A stretch of DNA of 64,000 nucleotides from Limnohabitans sp. Bal53 (GCF_003063355.1 NZ_NESH01000002.1:434001-498000), one strand, 5' to 3'. Positions 35,085-46,444 are shown, numbered from the stretch's first letter. The notes: a model not told the origin generated them from the sequence alone. A program made the numbers and translations.

Positions 35085-38000
35085 TCAGGATGGGTCCAGG
35101 GGCTTGAAGAGCTCATTCAAATCGGACTCACCAAACAGCGGCTCCTTGCGTTGCACTGAACCCGCATACATGTCTTGCGCCAGCAAGGCTTTGCGCTCTT
35201 GCAGGGCCAGCATGCGCTCTTCAATCGTGCCTTGCGCCACCAGTTTGAGCACCCACACGCTTTGCGTCTGCCCGATGCGGTGAGCACGGTCGGTGGCCTG
35301 GTTTTCCACCGCGGGGTTCCACCAGGGGTCGTAGTGGATCACCGTGTCGGCCTGCGGCAAATTCAGGCCAACGCCCCCAGCCTTGAGGCTGATGAGGAAC
35401 AGTGGCACCTGCCCGCTGGTGAACTGGTCAATGATCGTGTCGCGGTTTTTGCTCTGGCCGGTGAGTTTGACCCAAGGGATGCCCAGACGCGGGAGTTCTT
35501 GCTCGATCAAACTGAGCATTTGGGTGAACTGCGAAAACAGCAAAATCTTGCGACCTTCAGCCACCATCTCGGGCAGCATGTCCAGCAGTTGCTCGAGCTT
35601 GGCCGATTGCTGCACCTGGCTGGCCGTGCCCAGTTTGAGCAGGCGCGGGTCGCAGCACACTTGGCGCAGCTTGAGCAGTGCGTCAAGAATCGTGATTTGC
35701 GATTTGGCCAAGCCCTGAGCGTTGAGCGCGTCGCGCACGGTTTTTTCCATGCCCAAACGGATGGTTTCGTACAGGTCGGCCTGTTGGCCCTGCAGCGGCA
35801 CAGGCATCAGGGTTTCGATTTTGGGTGGCAGCTCACTGGCCACCACGTCCTTGGTGCGCCGCAGCATGAAGGGCGTGATGCGCTTGCGCAGCTGGTCCAT
35901 TTTTTCACTGTTGCCTTGGCGCTCAATCGGGTTTCGAAACAGCTCACCAAAGCGCTTTTGACTGCCCAAAAAGCCCGGCATCAGAAAGTGGAACAGACTC
36001 CACAGCTCGCCCAAGTGGTTTTCCATGGGCGTGCCCGACAAGCAAAGGCGGTGTTTGGCTGCAATATCGCCCACGGTTTGTGCGGCGTGGGTGTTGGCGT
36101 TCTTGATGTTTTGCGCTTCGTCCAGCACCAACATATGCCAATCGATGGCCGTCCACAGCTCGCGGTCGCGGTGCAGCAAAGAGTATGCCGTGAACACGAT
36201 GTCAAACCCCATCAGGTCTTGCGCTGTGTCATGCCGCAACAGGCCATGGTGGATGTGCGTGCGCAGACTGGGGCAAAAGCGGGTTGCTTCGCGTTGCCAG
36301 TTGCCGAGCAAACTCACCGGGGCCACGATGAGCGCTGGCTGTGTGAGCCGACCTGCTTCTTTTTCGGTCAGGATGTGCGCCAGGGTCTGCAAAGTTTTAC
36401 CCAGACCCATGTCGTCGGCCAAGATACCGGCCAGTTGGTGCGTGCGCAAAAACTGCAGCCAGTTCAAGCCTTGCTGCTGGTAAGGCCGCAAAATGGCTTG
36501 CAAACTGGCGGGCGCAGGCACCTCAGGCAGGCTGTCGAGGCCGCGCATTTGCTGCACCAGGTTCAGCAGGTTTTGGGCACCCGCCCAAGCCACGTCCTCC
36601 CCCAAGGATGCAGCGGTGCGTAAGGCCTCCAGGCGTGACAAGCGCAATTCATCGCCGCTCCAGTCGCGTCCGCGTTCCGACACCAGCTCCATGAGCGTGT
36701 TCAGCCAAGGCTCGATCTTCGCCGTAGGCAGCTTCACAAAACCCTCGCCTTGCAAATCTGGCAAGTACAAAAATGGCGGCAGCTTGGCTTTGTCGCCCTC
36801 GGCAGTGGCGCTGCTGATCTGCGCCAACGTGGTCAAAATCGTAGGCACCCAAGGCAAGATGTTCACCCGTTGGCCATCGATGTCCATGCCCAAAGACAGG
36901 TCGAACCAAGGCGAGGTTTCGGGTGATTCTTCGTCGCCCGACAAATCAACGTGCACATCGTCTGCCTCGCGCAGCCAAGGGGTTGCGCCCGAGATGAAAC
37001 GCACATCCAAACCTGCTTGTCGCAGGGGCGCAAAGTCACTCTCCAGCCATTGCAGCCAGCGCTGTTGAGACTGCGAGGGAGGCAAACCGAGCATGTTCGC
37101 GTCCAACCGGACCATGCCCAATGCGGCCAGCGCTTCCCAGACTTGGAGCTCACTGGGCAAATCACGCATCAACATGCGCGCTTGTGGGCCCTGACCGACC
37201 ATGACCCGGCTTTGAGTGCCCGGCCAAAAGCCACGGTGTCCGTCGTAGTCAAATGTCAACTCGGCCATGAACAAGCCAAACAAATCCCGGTCAGTCGAAT
37301 TGACGGGGGCGATGTCGAGCACGGCGCTGGGCTTGACGCCGCGAATCTCCGGCAATTTTTGGATCACGGGCGGCAAGGGCACAGGCCCCAAGCGCTCGAG
37401 CAATTGGTTTTGAAACTTGAACGCCACGCTTTCAGGCACCACGGGCGAATTGGACAAAATTTGCAATTCGTTGGCAGAAAGCCCCTGTGTGTCCAGCGGG
37501 CCACAAATGCCCAATACGGTGTCCATGTAGAAAGGCGGCTCGTTCAGGCCGTACACCACACCCGTGCGCTGCGGCTGCATGCTCAGCTGCCAACCATCGG
37601 GCAAGTTTTCTTCACCTTTGACCTCGCGCCAAGAGCCGATCAAGGCTTCGGGTGCGTCTTGCCAGCGCAAAGCCGTGCCGTCATCCGCCACCAATCGGCC
37701 CGTCTGGCTGCACAGTTGCAACAACAGATGGCCGGGCATGCCGTGCAGCTTGACCTGGCTTTGGAATCCATAAGAGCTGAAGCTGCTGGCAGCAGGACAG
37801 GCTTTCATCAGGTCAAAAATATCGCGATCCAGCGTGCTGCTGGTTTGCCAGATCGGGTCGTGCGGCGAAGGTTCGTTGCTGAGCTTTTTGGCTTTGCCCC
37901 ACTCACCGTTGCGCTTTTGTGCGGCCCGTTTGACGGCCAAGTGAAAGATGGGTTTGTAGGCGGATGGGACCACGGACAAGCTGTACACAAATTGGTCGTG

Positions 38001-38489
38001 GGTGCTCCCGGGCAAAGTATAGGCGGCCGGGCCGTTGGCGTTTTCCAGGCGGTTCAGCCAGTCGCGCACTTGGTATTCAGCGTGGCTGAGCGCCCGCTCT
38101 TTTTCCATTTGCGCGCGGCGCTCCAGCGCCTCGGGCGAGGGACCGTTTGGCCCCCATTCATTGAGCAGCGCCAAGCCTTGCATCGAGGCCAAAATGCCCA
38201 GAGCAGCGCCATGCTTGCAGTATCGGCCCACCGGGCAGGTACAGCCACTGCGCCACTCGCTCAAGTTGCCGCCTGCGCTCACGCGCAGCTCGGCATTGAT
38301 CGAATAGGGCTGCACATCGTTGCCTTGTACTTGACCCTGCAAACGCCAGCCGTCGCCGTCGGGCGTCAAATGCGAAGACAGCACCTTGTCTTGCAGGTAC
38401 AACGTGGTGCCGCGTGACCAAGCACCCTGGTCAAAGTAAAAAGCCAGTTGCGAGGGCGGGAACCACTGAGCCGAGTTGTTGGACTTCAT
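35085..38489 (-). CDS. SNF2-family DEAD/DEAH helicase with N-terminal SWIM zinc finger
   Basis: This is a 1134-residue DNA-dependent ATPase of the bacterial RapA/SNF2-like class. The SWIM motif [11 protein letters not shown] lies at residues 83-93. A long middle region (about 200-650) of unknown fold follows. The helicase core has [15 protein letters not shown] near 690, DEAQNIKN near 790, [17 protein letters not shown], and the C-terminal lobe with LFSQFTQML and [10 protein letters not shown] near 1080. Such proteins remodel protein-DNA or transcription complexes. It follows purL by 12 bases, so it may be read from the purL transcript. It converges with the kinase gene. Confidence 0.93.
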   Translation of the reverse strand: MKSNNSAQWFPPSQLAFYFDQGAWSRGTTLYLQDKVLSSHLTPDGDGWRLQGQVQGNDVQPYSINAELRVSAGGNLSEWRSGCTCPVGRYCKHGAALGILASMQGLALLNEWGPNGPSPEALERRAQMEKERALSHAEYQVRDWLNRLENANGPAAYTLPGSTHDQFVYSLSVVPSAYKPIFHLAVKRAAQKRNGEWGKAKKLSNEPSPHDPIWQTSSTLDRDIFDLMKACPAASSFSSYGFQSQVKLHGMPGHLLLQLCSQTGRLVADDGTALRWQDAPEALIGSWREVKGEENLPDGWQLSMQPQRTGVVYGLNEPPFYMDTVLGICGPLDTQGLSANELQILSNSPVVPESVAFKFQNQLLERLGPVPLPPVIQKLPEIRGVKPSAVLDIAPVNSTDRDLFGLFMAELTFDYDGHRGFWPGTQSRVMVGQGPQARMLMRDLPSELQVWEALAALGMVRLDANMLGLPPSQSQQRWLQWLESDFAPLRQAGLDVRFISGATPWLREADDVHVDLSGDEESPETSPWFDLSLGMDIDGQRVNILPWVPTILTTLAQISSATAEGDKAKLPPFLYLPDLQGEGFVKLPTAKIEPWLNTLMELVSERGRDWSGDELRLSRLEALRTAASLGEDVAWAGAQNLLNLVQQMRGLDSLPEVPAPASLQAILRPYQQQGLNWLQFLRTHQLAGILADDMGLGKTLQTLAHILTEKEAGRLTQPALIVAPVSLLGNWQREATRFCPSLRTHIHHGLLRHDTAQDLMGFDIVFTAYSLLHRDRELWTAIDWHMLVLDEAQNIKNANTHAAQTVGDIAAKHRLCLSGTPMENHLGELWSLFHFLMPGFLGSQKRFGELFRNPIERQGNSEKMDQLRKRITPFMLRRTKDVVASELPPKIETLMPVPLQGQQADLYETIRLGMEKTVRDALNAQGLAKSQITILDALLKLRQVCCDPRLLKLGTASQVQQSAKLEQLLDMLPEMVAEGRKILLFSQFTQMLSLIEQELPRLGIPWVKLTGQSKNRDTIIDQFTSGQVPLFLISLKAGGVGLNLPQADTVIHYDPWWNPAVENQATDRAHRIGQTQSVWVLKLVAQGTIEERMLALQERKALLAQDMYAGSVQRKEPLFGESDLNELFKPLDPS

Positions 38490-38501
38490 GCGATCAACAC
38501 A

Positions 38502-41500
38502 TCAACCCACCCACTTGCGGGCGTTTTGCCACACACGCAGCCATGGGCTGGTGGCGTTGATGCCACCCGACTTGGCCAGGTCTGTCCAGCTCATTTGCAC
38601 ATTTCGGAACACGCGCTCGGGGTGCGGCATCATGGCCGTGAAGCGGCCGTCGGCCGTGGTCACCGCTGTCAAACCACCCGCACTGCCGTTGGGGTTGAAC
38701 GGGTACTGCTCGGTGGCCTGGCCGTGGTTGTCCACAAAGCGCATGGCGCCAATGGCTTGGGCTGGGTTGCCCCGGTGTTTGAAGTTGGCAAAGCCTTCGC
38801 CGTGCGCCACCGCAATCGGCAAGCGGCTGCCTGCCATGCCTTGCAAGAACAAGCTGGGCGACTCCAGCACCTCGACCATCGACAGACGCGCTTCGAAGCG
38901 CTCGCTCTGGTTGGTGGTGAAACGCGGCCAATCTTGCGCGCCGGGGATGATGTCGGCGAGTTCCGCGAACATCTGGCAGCCATTGCACACGCCCAAACCA
39001 AAGGTGTCTGTGCGGCCAAAGAAGCCTTTGAATTGCTCAGCCAAAGCGGGGTTGAAGGTGATGGAACGCGCCCAGCCGATGCCAGCGCCCAAAGTGTCGC
39101 CGTAGCTGAAGCCCCCGCAAGCGACCAGGCCCTGGAAGTCGGCCAAGTTGGCACGGCCCGATTGCAGGTCGGTCATGTGCACGTCGTGCGACTCAAAACC
39201 GGCTGTGTGGAAGGCGTAAGCCATTTCCACATGCGAGTTGACGCCCTGCTCGCGCAGGATCGCCACCTTGGGGCGCGACAAATTCAAAAACGGCGCGGCC
39301 ACATTTTCAGACGGATCAAAGCTGAGCGCCACATGCATGCCGGGGTCATCAGCGCGGCCCGCAGCGGCATGTTCGGCATCGGCGCAGGAGGGGTTGTCGC
39401 GCTGCTGGCAAATCTTCCAGCTCACGCTGTCCCAGACCTGGTGCAGGTCTTCCAGCTTGGCCGCAAACACCTCTTTGGTGTCGCGCCACACACTCAGCTC
39501 GCCCACGCCTTTTTGGATGGTCGATTGCACGGGGCGGGTCTTGCCGATCACATGCGTGTGTTTGGACAGGCCGTGTTCGCGCAAGGTTTGCAACACCGCG
39601 TTGCGCTCGGTCGTGCGCACCTGCAGCACTACGCCCAGTTCTTCGTTGAACAGGGCTTTGAGCGTGAGTTCGTCGCGGCGGGCGCTGACCTGGCCGGCCC
39701 AGTTCTTGGCGTCGCCGTGATCTGCGCGGCTGTCGGTGATGCCGTCGCCCTCGGTCACCAGCATGTCCACATTGAGCGCCACGCCCACATGGCCTGCAAA
39801 AGCCATCTCGGCCACAGCGGCGAGCAAGCCGCCGTCGCTGCGGTCGTGGTAGGCGAGGATCTGGCCTTGCGCCCGCAAGGTGTTGATGGCCTGGACCAAA
39901 CTGACCAGCGCTTGTGGCTCTTCCAGATCGGGCACGCTGTCGCCAAACTGGCCCAGCACCTGGCCCAGCACGCTGCCGCCCATGCGGTTGCGTCCTTGAC
40001 CCAGGTCGATCAGCAGCAAGCTGGTGTCGGCCTCTTGCGCGTCCAGCTGTGGCGTGAACGTGCCGCGCACATCGCTCAGGCTGGCAAAGGCGGTGATGAT
40101 CAGACTGACGGGTGAAGTGACCTTGCGGGTCTCACCCTCGGAACTTGAATCGCCCTTCGGTACGGTCCACTGGGTGCGCATCGACAAGCTGTCTTTGCCC
40201 ACCGGGATCGAGATGTCGAGCGCCGGGCACAGTTCCATGCCCACGGCCTTGACGGTTTCATACAAAGCAGCGTCCTCGCCGGGCTCGCCGCAGGCGGCCA
40301 TCCAGTTGGCCGACATCTTGACGCGGGGCAGCTCGATGGGCGCGGCCAGCAAATTGGTGATGGCTTCGGCCACGGCCATGCGGCCAGACGCTGCGGCGTT
40401 GAGCGAGGCCAGCGGCGTGCGCTCGCCCATGCTCATGGCTTCACCGGCAAAGCCTTGGTAATCGGCCAGCGTCACGGCCACGTCGGCCACGGGCACTTGC
40501 CAAGGGCCGACCATCTGGTCACGGTGCGTGAGGCCTCCGACTGCGCGGTCGCCGATGGTGATCAAAAAGCGCTTGGACGCCACGGTGGGGTGGCTCAGCA
40601 CGTCGATCACGGCTTGTTGCAGCGAGACGCCCGTCAAGTCCATGGCAGGCGACTGACGCACCACAGTCTTCACATCGCGGTGCATTTTGGGCGGCTTTCC
40701 CAGCAACACGTTCATCGGCATGTCGACGGGCACTGAACTGGATTGCCGCGCTTCGCTCGCCATGACAGTGCCACCATCGTGAGGTGGGAAGTGATCCATG
40801 GATTGCCGTGCTTCGCTTGCGATGACAGCACTTTCGTCATCGCGAGCGAAGCGTGGCGATCCATTTTCTGCAGAGCCGGTTGGGCCACGCAAAGCGGGAT
40901 CAATCGGCAAAGGCTCATCGGCCAAGACCAGCTGGCGCTCTTCGGTCGCCACACCAATCACCGCAAATGGGCAGCGTTCGCGCTCACAAAAGGCAGTGAA
41001 CTGCGCCAAAGACTCGGGCGCAATCGCCATCACATAGCGTTCCTGGCTCTCGTTGGACCAGATTTCTTTGGGTGACAGGCCCGATTCTTCGAGCTTAACG
41101 GCGCGCAAATCAAAGCGTGCGCCACGACCTGCGTCATTGGTCAACTCAGGAAAGGCGTTGGACAAACCACCTGCTCCCACGTCGTGGATGGCCAGAATCG
41201 GGTTGTTGGCACCCTGCGCCCAGCAGTGGTTGATGACCTCTTGCGCCCGGCGCTCGATCTCGGGGTTGCCGCGCTGCACCGAGTCAAAGTCCAGATTCGC
41301 GGCGTTGGTGCCGGAGGCCATGGAGCTGGCCGCGCTGCCGCCCATGCCGATGCGCATGCCGGGGCCGCCAAGCTGGATCAGCAAGCTGCCCGCAGGGAAT
41401 TCGATCTTTTGGGTTTGCTCCGCGTCGATCTGGCCCAGACCGCCCGCGATCATGATGGGCTTGTGGTAACCACGCACCACGCCGTCCACGGTCTGCTCGT

Positions 41501-42692
41501 ATTCGCGGAAATAGCCCAGCAAATTGGGGCGGCCAAACTCGTTGTTGAACGCCGCGCCGCCCAGCGGGCCTTCGGTCATGATCTGCAGCGGGCTGGCGAT
41601 GTGCTCGGGCTTGCCACCCGCTTGGTCCGACATGCCGCCCCAAATTTTGGACACGGTGAAACCCGACAAACCCGCCTTGGGCTTGGAGCCGCGACCCGTC
41701 GCGCCCTCGTCGCGGATCTCGCCGCCCGCGCCAGTCGATGCGCCGGGGAATGGCGAAATTGCAGTCGGGTGGTTGTGCGTCTCGACCTTCATGAGCACAT
41801 GGTGCAAGGCTTGTTCGCTCTGGTAAGCGGCGCCCTGCCCTGAAGTTCTGGCCACAAAACGCTCCACGGTGTGGCCTTCCATCACCGAAGCGTTGTCCGA
41901 ATAGGCCACCACCGTGTGCTGGGGGCTGAGCTGGTGCGTGTTACGGATCATGCCGAACAGGCTCTTGGGCTGGGCCACGCCGTCGATGGTGAACTCGGCG
42001 TTAAAAATCTTGTGGCGGCAGTGCTCGCTGTTGGCCTGCGCGAACATCATCAACTCCACATCGGTGGGGTTGCGCGCAAGGCCTGTGAAGGCGGTGACCA
42101 AGTAGTCGATTTCATCTTCGGCCAAGGCCAGGCCCCAATCCTTGTTGGCAAGCACCAAAGCGTCGCGCCCGCCGCCCAGCACGTCCACATGGTCCATGGG
42201 TGCAGGCTCTAGGGCCGTGAACAAGGCCGCCGCCTCATCGCGGCTGGGCATGGCCGACTCGGTCATGCGGTCATGCAACACGGCGGCCACCTGGCCCAGT
42301 TGCTCGGCTGAGAGTTTGGCGCTGCTGAACAAGCCCGACTTGAGCGTCAAACGGTATTCGGTCAGGCGCTCAACGCGGCGCACCTCAAAGCCGCAGTTGT
42401 GGGCAATGTCGGTGGCCTTGGACGCCCAAGGGGACACTGTGCCGATGCGGGGGCTGACCACAATCAGTGGGCCATCGACCGGGCCGGTGTAAGGCTCGCC
42501 GTAGGTCAACAGTGCAGCAAGGGTCTGCTTTTGGGCATCGCCCAATGGGGCAACGGTCGCCACCAAATGCACAAAACGGGCTGAAATGCCCTGAATTTGC
42601 GGCGAAATGTCCGCCAAACTTGGCAAAAGCTGGGCAATACGAAAGTCGCTGAGGGCGCTGGCGCCTTCAAAAGTCGTGATGTGCAGGGACAC
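38502..42692 (-). CDS. purL: Phosphoribosylformylglycinamidine synthase PurL, with in-frame repeats
   Basis: This large single-chain FGAM synthase converts FGAR, glutamine and ATP to FGAM in purine synthesis. It is 1396 residues against about 1290-1340 in relatives. The order is N-terminal PurS-like domain, two ATP-binding synthase halves ([22 protein letters not shown]), and a C-terminal glutaminase with nucleophile Cys in [13 protein letters not shown] (about 1192) and MPHPERVFR. Residues about 608-653 ([11 protein letters not shown] to [10 protein letters not shown]) are translated repeat elements in the linker before [16 protein letters not shown] and explain most of the extra length. The start codon is GTG, with AAGG seven bases upstream. 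Confidence 0.95.
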   Translation of the reverse strand: MSLHITTFEGASALSDFRIAQLLPSLADISPQIQGISARFVHLVATVAPLGDAQKQTLAALLTYGEPYTGPVDGPLIVVSPRIGTVSPWASKATDIAHNCGFEVRRVERLTEYRLTLKSGLFSSAKLSAEQLGQVAAVLHDRMTESAMPSRDEAAALFTALEPAPMDHVDVLGGGRDALVLANKDWGLALAEDEIDYLVTAFTGLARNPTDVELMMFAQANSEHCRHKIFNAEFTIDGVAQPKSLFGMIRNTHQLSPQHTVVAYSDNASVMEGHTVERFVARTSGQGAAYQSEQALHHVLMKVETHNHPTAISPFPGASTGAGGEIRDEGATGRGSKPKAGLSGFTVSKIWGGMSDQAGGKPEHIASPLQIMTEGPLGGAAFNNEFGRPNLLGYFREYEQTVDGVVRGYHKPIMIAGGLGQIDAEQTQKIEFPAGSLLIQLGGPGMRIGMGGSAASSMASGTNAANLDFDSVQRGNPEIERRAQEVINHCWAQGANNPILAIHDVGAGGLSNAFPELTNDAGRGARFDLRAVKLEESGLSPKEIWSNESQERYVMAIAPESLAQFTAFCERERCPFAVIGVATEERQLVLADEPLPIDPALRGPTGSAENGSPRFARDDESAVIASEARQSMDHFPPHDGGTVMASEARQSSSVPVDMPMNVLLGKPPKMHRDVKTVVRQSPAMDLTGVSLQQAVIDVLSHPTVASKRFLITIGDRAVGGLTHRDQMVGPWQVPVADVAVTLADYQGFAGEAMSMGERTPLASLNAAASGRMAVAEAITNLLAAPIELPRVKMSANWMAACGEPGEDAALYETVKAVGMELCPALDISIPVGKDSLSMRTQWTVPKGDSSSEGETRKVTSPVSLIITAFASLSDVRGTFTPQLDAQEADTSLLLIDLGQGRNRMGGSVLGQVLGQFGDSVPDLEEPQALVSLVQAINTLRAQGQILAYHDRSDGGLLAAVAEMAFAGHVGVALNVDMLVTEGDGITDSRADHGDAKNWAGQVSARRDELTLKALFNEELGVVLQVRTTERNAVLQTLREHGLSKHTHVIGKTRPVQSTIQKGVGELSVWRDTKEVFAAKLEDLHQVWDSVSWKICQQRDNPSCADAEHAAAGRADDPGMHVALSFDPSENVAAPFLNLSRPKVAILREQGVNSHVEMAYAFHTAGFESHDVHMTDLQSGRANLADFQGLVACGGFSYGDTLGAGIGWARSITFNPALAEQFKGFFGRTDTFGLGVCNGCQMFAELADIIPGAQDWPRFTTNQSERFEARLSMVEVLESPSLFLQGMAGSRLPIAVAHGEGFANFKHRGNPAQAIGAMRFVDNHGQATEQYPFNPNGSAGGLTAVTTADGRFTAMMPHPERVFRNVQMSWTDLAKSGGINATSPWLRVWQNARKWVG
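40739..40864. repeat. Palindromic elements inserted in frame in purL
   Basis: A complete unit has 29-base arms at 40798-40826 and 40836-40864 (25 matches) around a nine-base spacer. A second, half unit lies at 40740-40766. The core GCCACGCTTCGCTCGC or close variants is shared with the selO element at 28622-28697. All are multiples of codons in sum and contain no stop in the purL frame. Confidence 0.88.
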
Positions 42693-42848
42693 GGGGTGGC
42701 CTTGTAAAGAGACAGAAAACCGTCATTCCGGGGCCGCTGACTGGGGCTGGCCGGCAAAGGCGGTATTTTAACGGGGGAAACCCTGATTTGAGGCTGGCCG
42801 AACAGTTCTGAAAAGCTTCCTGGCAAAGTGAAACAAGACGACCAAAAC

Positions 42849-42876
42849 TTGACTGTCGCAACGTCATTCATACAAT
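42849..42876 (+). promoter_or_regulatory. Sigma-70 promoter of the toxin-antitoxin operon
   Basis: TTGACT (42849-42854) and TACAAT (42871-42876) are 16 bases apart, each five of six consensus bases. The start would be near 42883, 24 bases before the antitoxin ATG. It lies in the 214-base divergent gap with purL; no other structure is evident in that gap. Confidence 0.7.
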
Positions 42877-42906
42877 GCAGCGTATTACAAGCAACACAAC
42901 CACGCC

Positions 42907-43167
42907 ATGTCTTCACCCTCCTCCAAAGAAGCCACGACCCGAACCATCAATGTCCGGTTGCCAGTCAGCGTGTATGAGCGACTCGAGGGCTTGGCGAAGG
43001 CCACTTCTCGCACGAAAAGTTTTGTCACTTTAGAGGCCTTGTCCAGTTACCTCAACGAGCAAAGCTGGCAAATCTCAGACATCGAAGCGGCGATTTCAGA
43101 AGCCGATAACGGAGATTTCGCTTCACCAGAGCAAGTCAAAAACGTGATGGCCAAATACGGTGCGTGA
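42907..43167 (+). CDS. Antitoxin, ribbon-helix-helix (ParD/RelB type)
   Basis: This is an 86-residue protein. Residues 10-55 form a ribbon-helix-helix DNA-binding domain (TRTINVRLPVSVYERL, then a turn SRTKSFVTLEALSSYL). The acidic C-terminal part (SDIEAAISEADNGDF) is the type that wraps and neutralises a toxin. It overlaps the toxin gene by eight bases. Its product should repress its own promoter alone or with the toxin. Short antitoxins cannot be assigned more finely from sequence alone. Confidence 0.88.
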   Translation: MSSPSSKEATTRTINVRLPVSVYERLEGLAKATSRTKSFVTLEALSSYLNEQSWQISDIEAAISEADNGDFASPEQVKNVMAKYGA

Positions 43168-43429
43168 TCTGATTTGGACGAACCGCGCTTTGAAACGGCT
43201 CGACGATATTGCCGATTTCATTGCAAGAGACAACCCGCATCGCGCGCAGACTTTTGTCATTGAACTGCGCAACAAGCTGGAAGTTTTGAAAAACCAAAGT
43301 TTGGGCCGCTCAGGTCGTGTATTCGGGACCAAAGAACTCGTTCTGCACCCGAACTACTTGGCGGTTTACCGGATCAAAGGAGATCAAGTGCAAGTTCTGA
43401 CGATCTTGCACACTGCGCAAAACAAATGA
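43160..43429 (+). CDS. Toxin, RelE/ParE superfamily
   Basis: This 89-residue toxin is read from a GTG start inside the antitoxin's end. The pattern LIWTNRALKRLDDIADFIA, FVIELRNKLEVL, LGRSGRVFGTKELVLHPN and YLAVYRIKGDQVQVLTILH is that of ParE-like members. ParE types poison DNA gyrase and RelE types cleave mRNA at the ribosome; the sequence does not decide, though the overall fit is nearer ParE. A bidirectional terminator follows at 43493. Confidence 0.88.
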   Translation: MRDLIWTNRALKRLDDIADFIARDNPHRAQTFVIELRNKLEVLKNQSLGRSGRVFGTKELVLHPNYLAVYRIKGDQVQVLTILHTAQNK

Positions 43430-43492
43430 TCTCGTGGTCGGTTCAATACCTGCAAGTTTAAGATCGAGGTCTTGCTATCACTTACTGACCCA

Positions 43493-43530
43493 AAAAGCCG
43501 TGCAGGAGGAGCTCTCACGGCACGGCTTTT
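43493..43530 (-). terminator. Terminator between convergent toxin and SAF oxidoreductase genes
   Basis: AAAAGCCGTGC (43494-43504) pairs with GCACGGCTTTT (43520-43530). A and T runs on both sides let it serve both strands; it lies 15 bases past the minus-strand gene's stop. Confidence 0.8.
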
Positions 43531-43545
43531 CAGGTCACCCCTCCA

Positions 43546-44889
43546 TCAACCCAGCACCGAAGTCGCCTCCATCTCGCGCCGAATTTTGTAGGCGTGGGTG
43601 CTGGTGTCCATGGCCACGTCGTCCCAAGTCAGGCTCTGGCCCTTGGCCACAGGGCGAATGACTTTCACGCCATGTGCCAGGCCCAGCGGCACGCCGCCCA
43701 TGCGCTTGGAGGTAGCTGCGGGCAGCAGCTTGCCCCAGACGGTGTAGCCGCCCTCACCGTCCAGCATGTCGCCGGGCTTCAAGTCGCGTTTGGCAGTGGC
43801 CACCACGTCGGCGTTCCAGCCGATGGCCACACCCGTGGGTTCGTTGCGCAGGGCGACGCTGGCCACACTCACGCCCACTTCCAGGCCAATCAAATGCCAG
43901 CGTTTATAGAGCGTGAAGTAACGACCCGACGGGTCGGTGTGGGCGTTGTACTCTTCAAAGCAGTTCTTGATGTAGTCGGTCTCGGCCTGCACCGTGACCC
44001 ACACGCCCATGCGGATGTCGTAGGGGATTTTTCGGCCATCGGTTTCCAGGCTCGAGATCACCTCGACCATGCCCTTGCGTTCCAGCACACCGCCTTCCGA
44101 GATCGGGCGGGTGACATAAGGAATGTCTTCCACGCTGGCCGGCGGGTAGAGCAAACCGTTGCTGGGCACGCCCAAACCGGTGGCATTCGACACTGCTGTG
44201 CTTTCGATAGAGGGCTTGGAGCCATCCAGAAAGCTGTTGAACATTTTGGGATTGAGCCCGCCGCGCTCGGCCTGCTCTGGCGTGAGACCGTAATAGCCCC
44301 ACACCGTCTCAGGCGTGGATTCACAGAAGTGCGGCAGCCACTTGTGGCCCCGGCCTGCGGCCACGACTGGAAAGCCGCAGGTGCGGGCCCAGTCCACCAA
44401 ATCGCAAATGAGCGCAGGCTGGTCACCGAAGGCCAGCGAATACACCACCCCCGCTGTTTGCGCGCGGGTGGCCAGCAAGGGGCCACAAAAGGCGTCGGCC
44501 TCCACCGTGACGTTGACCACATGCTTGCGGTTCGCGAAGGCTTCCAAAATGTGGTCGACCGCATGCAGGGGCGATCCCGTGCATTCGACGATCACGTCTA
44601 CTGCCGGGTGACGCACCAGGCTTTGCCAGTCGTCGCCCACATGGGTGGTGCCGTTTTTCACGGCATCGTCTAGGCTGGTGGCGCTCAGGCGCTCTGGGTT
44701 CCAGCCCACGCGGGCCAGGTTGCTGCGGGCGTTGTCGGGCGAGAGGTCGGCAATGCCGACCAAATGCACACCCGGCGTGCGGGGAATCTGCGCCAGATAC
44801 ATGGAGCCGAATTTGCCCGCGCCGATCAGGCCAATGCGGATGGGGCGGTTTTCGGCGGCGCGTTGCAGGAGTTTGGCGTGTAAGTTCAT
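43546..44889 (-). CDS. NAD(P)-dependent oxidoreductase with C-terminal SAF domain
   Basis: This is a 447-residue protein. The Rossmann motif GLIGAGKFGSMYL is near residues 20-32, resembling homoserine dehydrogenase. A catalytic-like domain follows with VNVTVEADAFCGP, and a C-terminal SAF-like segment (AKRDLKPGDMLDGEGGYTVWG) near 370-395. Relatives are often mislabelled as FlgA because of SAF. It is the last gene of a three-gene operon with the GntR regulator and PhyH-type dioxygenase, each joined by a four-base ATGA overlap. The likely role is oxidation of a polyol or hydroxy-acid intermediate; substrate unknown. Confidence 0.82.
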   Translation of the reverse strand: MNLHAKLLQRAAENRPIRIGLIGAGKFGSMYLAQIPRTPGVHLVGIADLSPDNARSNLARVGWNPERLSATSLDDAVKNGTTHVGDDWQSLVRHPAVDVIVECTGSPLHAVDHILEAFANRKHVVNVTVEADAFCGPLLATRAQTAGVVYSLAFGDQPALICDLVDWARTCGFPVVAAGRGHKWLPHFCESTPETVWGYYGLTPEQAERGGLNPKMFNSFLDGSKPSIESTAVSNATGLGVPSNGLLYPPASVEDIPYVTRPISEGGVLERKGMVEVISSLETDGRKIPYDIRMGVWVTVQAETDYIKNCFEEYNAHTDPSGRYFTLYKRWHLIGLEVGVSVASVALRNEPTGVAIGWNADVVATAKRDLKPGDMLDGEGGYTVWGKLLPAATSKRMGGVPLGLAHGVKVIRPVAKGQSLTWDDVAMDTSTHAYKIRREMEATSVLG

Positions 44890-45758
44890 GCGGGGTCTTT
44901 CAGAACATCGAGCGAAGTTTTCAGGGCACTTTCGGGCATGCCCCCTTTCCAGGGCAAGTCCACCGGGTAGCTGTTGATCAGACAGTCGTCAGGCAAGCAG
45001 CTGATGGGCGTGAAGTCGCGGTGGGCGATGTATTCGGGACGCTTGTGGCGGCGAATGTGGTTGGACACGGCGCACAGGCTCAGGTACACGCTCACCCGGT
45101 TCCAGGGCGAGAGGTTGCTGGCCGAAGCGTGCACCAAGCAGCTGTGGAACAAGATCATCGAGCCTGCTGGCCCGGTGGGGCTGACGATGCCGCCTTCTTT
45201 GCCGCCTGCGCGCTCAACCAACTGGGCAATGAGGTCGTTGTCCACCGTCCACAAGGGATAACTGGTGGTGGAGAGGTCGTGTTTGGCTTCCACCACACCC
45301 TTTTTGTGGCTGCCGGGGATGAACATGAGCGGGCCGTTGAAGGCGTTCACGTCGTCCAGAAAAATCGCCACGTTCATGGCGCGCTCGGTGGGCATCATGT
45401 CGTCGTTCAGCCAAGTGCCGTAGTCTTGGTGCCACTGCCACACATCACCCTCAAAGGCCATCTTGCCGTTGATCTTGAACTGGTGCATGTACAACTCTTC
45501 GCCAAACAGGTCTTGCACGGGCTCGATCATGCGGGGGTGTCGCGCCAGCTTGGCAAAGGGCTCGCTGTACATGTGCGCCGCAAAGTTGGTGCGCACCGCA
45601 TCGCTGCCTTTTTCACGCACGTTGTAGGCCTCACGGCGGCTGTACAACTCGGGCACAGCATCGGTCAGGTTTTTGGTTTCTTCGGGCGTGAACAGGCCGG
45701 GGAAAAACAAATAACCCTCACGGTCAAATTGTTCGAGTTGTTCGGGGGTCAGTCTCAT
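44886..45758 (-). CDS. Phytanoyl-CoA dioxygenase (PhyH) family enzyme
   Basis: This 290-residue Fe(II)/2-oxoglutarate-dependent oxygenase has the metal-binding HxD motif in WHQDYGTW (His110, Asp112) and a distal His in MILFHSCLVHASASN (His205 or 210). Arg221 in NRVSVYLS is the probable 2-oxoglutarate anchor. Family enzymes hydroxylate or oxidatively cleave small molecules such as phytanoyl-CoA, ectoine or phosphonates. No CoA-specific feature is seen. Translational coupling with a regulator and an oxidoreductase suggests a small inducible catabolic route that starts with hydroxylation. Confidence 0.87.
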   Translation of the reverse strand: MRLTPEQLEQFDREGYLFFPGLFTPEETKNLTDAVPELYSRREAYNVREKGSDAVRTNFAAHMYSEPFAKLARHPRMIEPVQDLFGEELYMHQFKINGKMAFEGDVWQWHQDYGTWLNDDMMPTERAMNVAIFLDDVNAFNGPLMFIPGSHKKGVVEAKHDLSTTSYPLWTVDNDLIAQLVERAGGKEGGIVSPTGPAGSMILFHSCLVHASASNLSPWNRVSVYLSLCAVSNHIRRHKRPEYIAHRDFTPISCLPDDCLINSYPVDLPWKGGMPESALKTSLDVLKDPA

Positions 45759-46441
45759 GATGGTGCTCCTGTTTTTCGGTGTTGAATTTGTTCGGAAAGC
45801 CGGGCCGTGAGTTGCACGCTGGCCTCGTGGGCGTGTTCTTGAACCAGTTGCACCGCCAGGTGGGCGTCGCCTGCGGCAATCGCTTGGGCGATGGCTTGGT
45901 GTTCATCCCACACGGTTTGGCGCTGTTGCGAAGACTGCAGGACAGCGCCCATGACGCGCTTGAGGTGGTGCCAGTGCAGGTCAATGCTTTGGGCGATGAG
46001 CGGATTGCCAGAGGCTTGGTAAATGGCGCCGTGAAAGGCCAAATCGGCCTGGATCATGGCTTGCACATCGCGCCCGCTTTCGGCCAGGCGCCCCAAGCGC
46101 ATCACCTCTTCATCCAACCGGGCCCCGCGCTCAGCTGCCAGCCGAACGGCCAAGGCATCCAGACTGCCACGCACTTGGTAAACCTGCGCGATCCAACCCA
46201 CATCCAGTTGTGTCACGCGCACACCGCGGCCCGGTGCGTCTTCCACAAAACCGTCTTTTTTCAGCAATCGAAGGGCCTGCAGGACTGGCTGGCGCGACAC
46301 GGCCAGTCGTTGGGCCAAGTCTTCTTGCGTCAGGCGCTCACCTGGCGGCAATGTCCCCTCGCTGATGGCATCAAGCAAGCGGCTGTAGACCTGTTCAACC
46401 AAATCAGGGGCTGCACAGAGTTGAAGGAGCGATGATTTCAT
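45755..46441 (-). CDS. GntR-family transcriptional regulator, FCD type
   Basis: This 228-residue regulator has an N-terminal winged helix (about 12-75: VEQVYSRLLDAISEGTLPPGERL, AVSRQPVLQALRLL) and a helical FCD effector domain with ADLAFHGAIYQASGNP and the HLKRV His positions that bind metal or carboxylate ligand. ATG 46441 is the family-type start. TGTATACA lies just upstream and is a likely autoregulatory site. It is the first gene of the GntR-PhyH-oxidoreductase operon and probably represses it until the substrate appears. Confidence 0.9.
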   Translation of the reverse strand: MKSSLLQLCAAPDLVEQVYSRLLDAISEGTLPPGERLTQEDLAQRLAVSRQPVLQALRLLKKDGFVEDAPGRGVRVTQLDVGWIAQVYQVRGSLDALAVRLAAERGARLDEEVMRLGRLAESGRDVQAMIQADLAFHGAIYQASGNPLIAQSIDLHWHHLKRVMGAVLQSSQQRQTVWDEHQAIAQAIAAGDAHLAVQLVQEHAHEASVQLTARLSEQIQHRKTGAPS

Positions 46442-46444
46442 GTC

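Noticed and set aside
42907..43429. Larger mobile island around the toxin-antitoxin genes
   Set aside because: No integrase, attachment repeat or transposase found, and neighbours on both sides are chromosomal genes.
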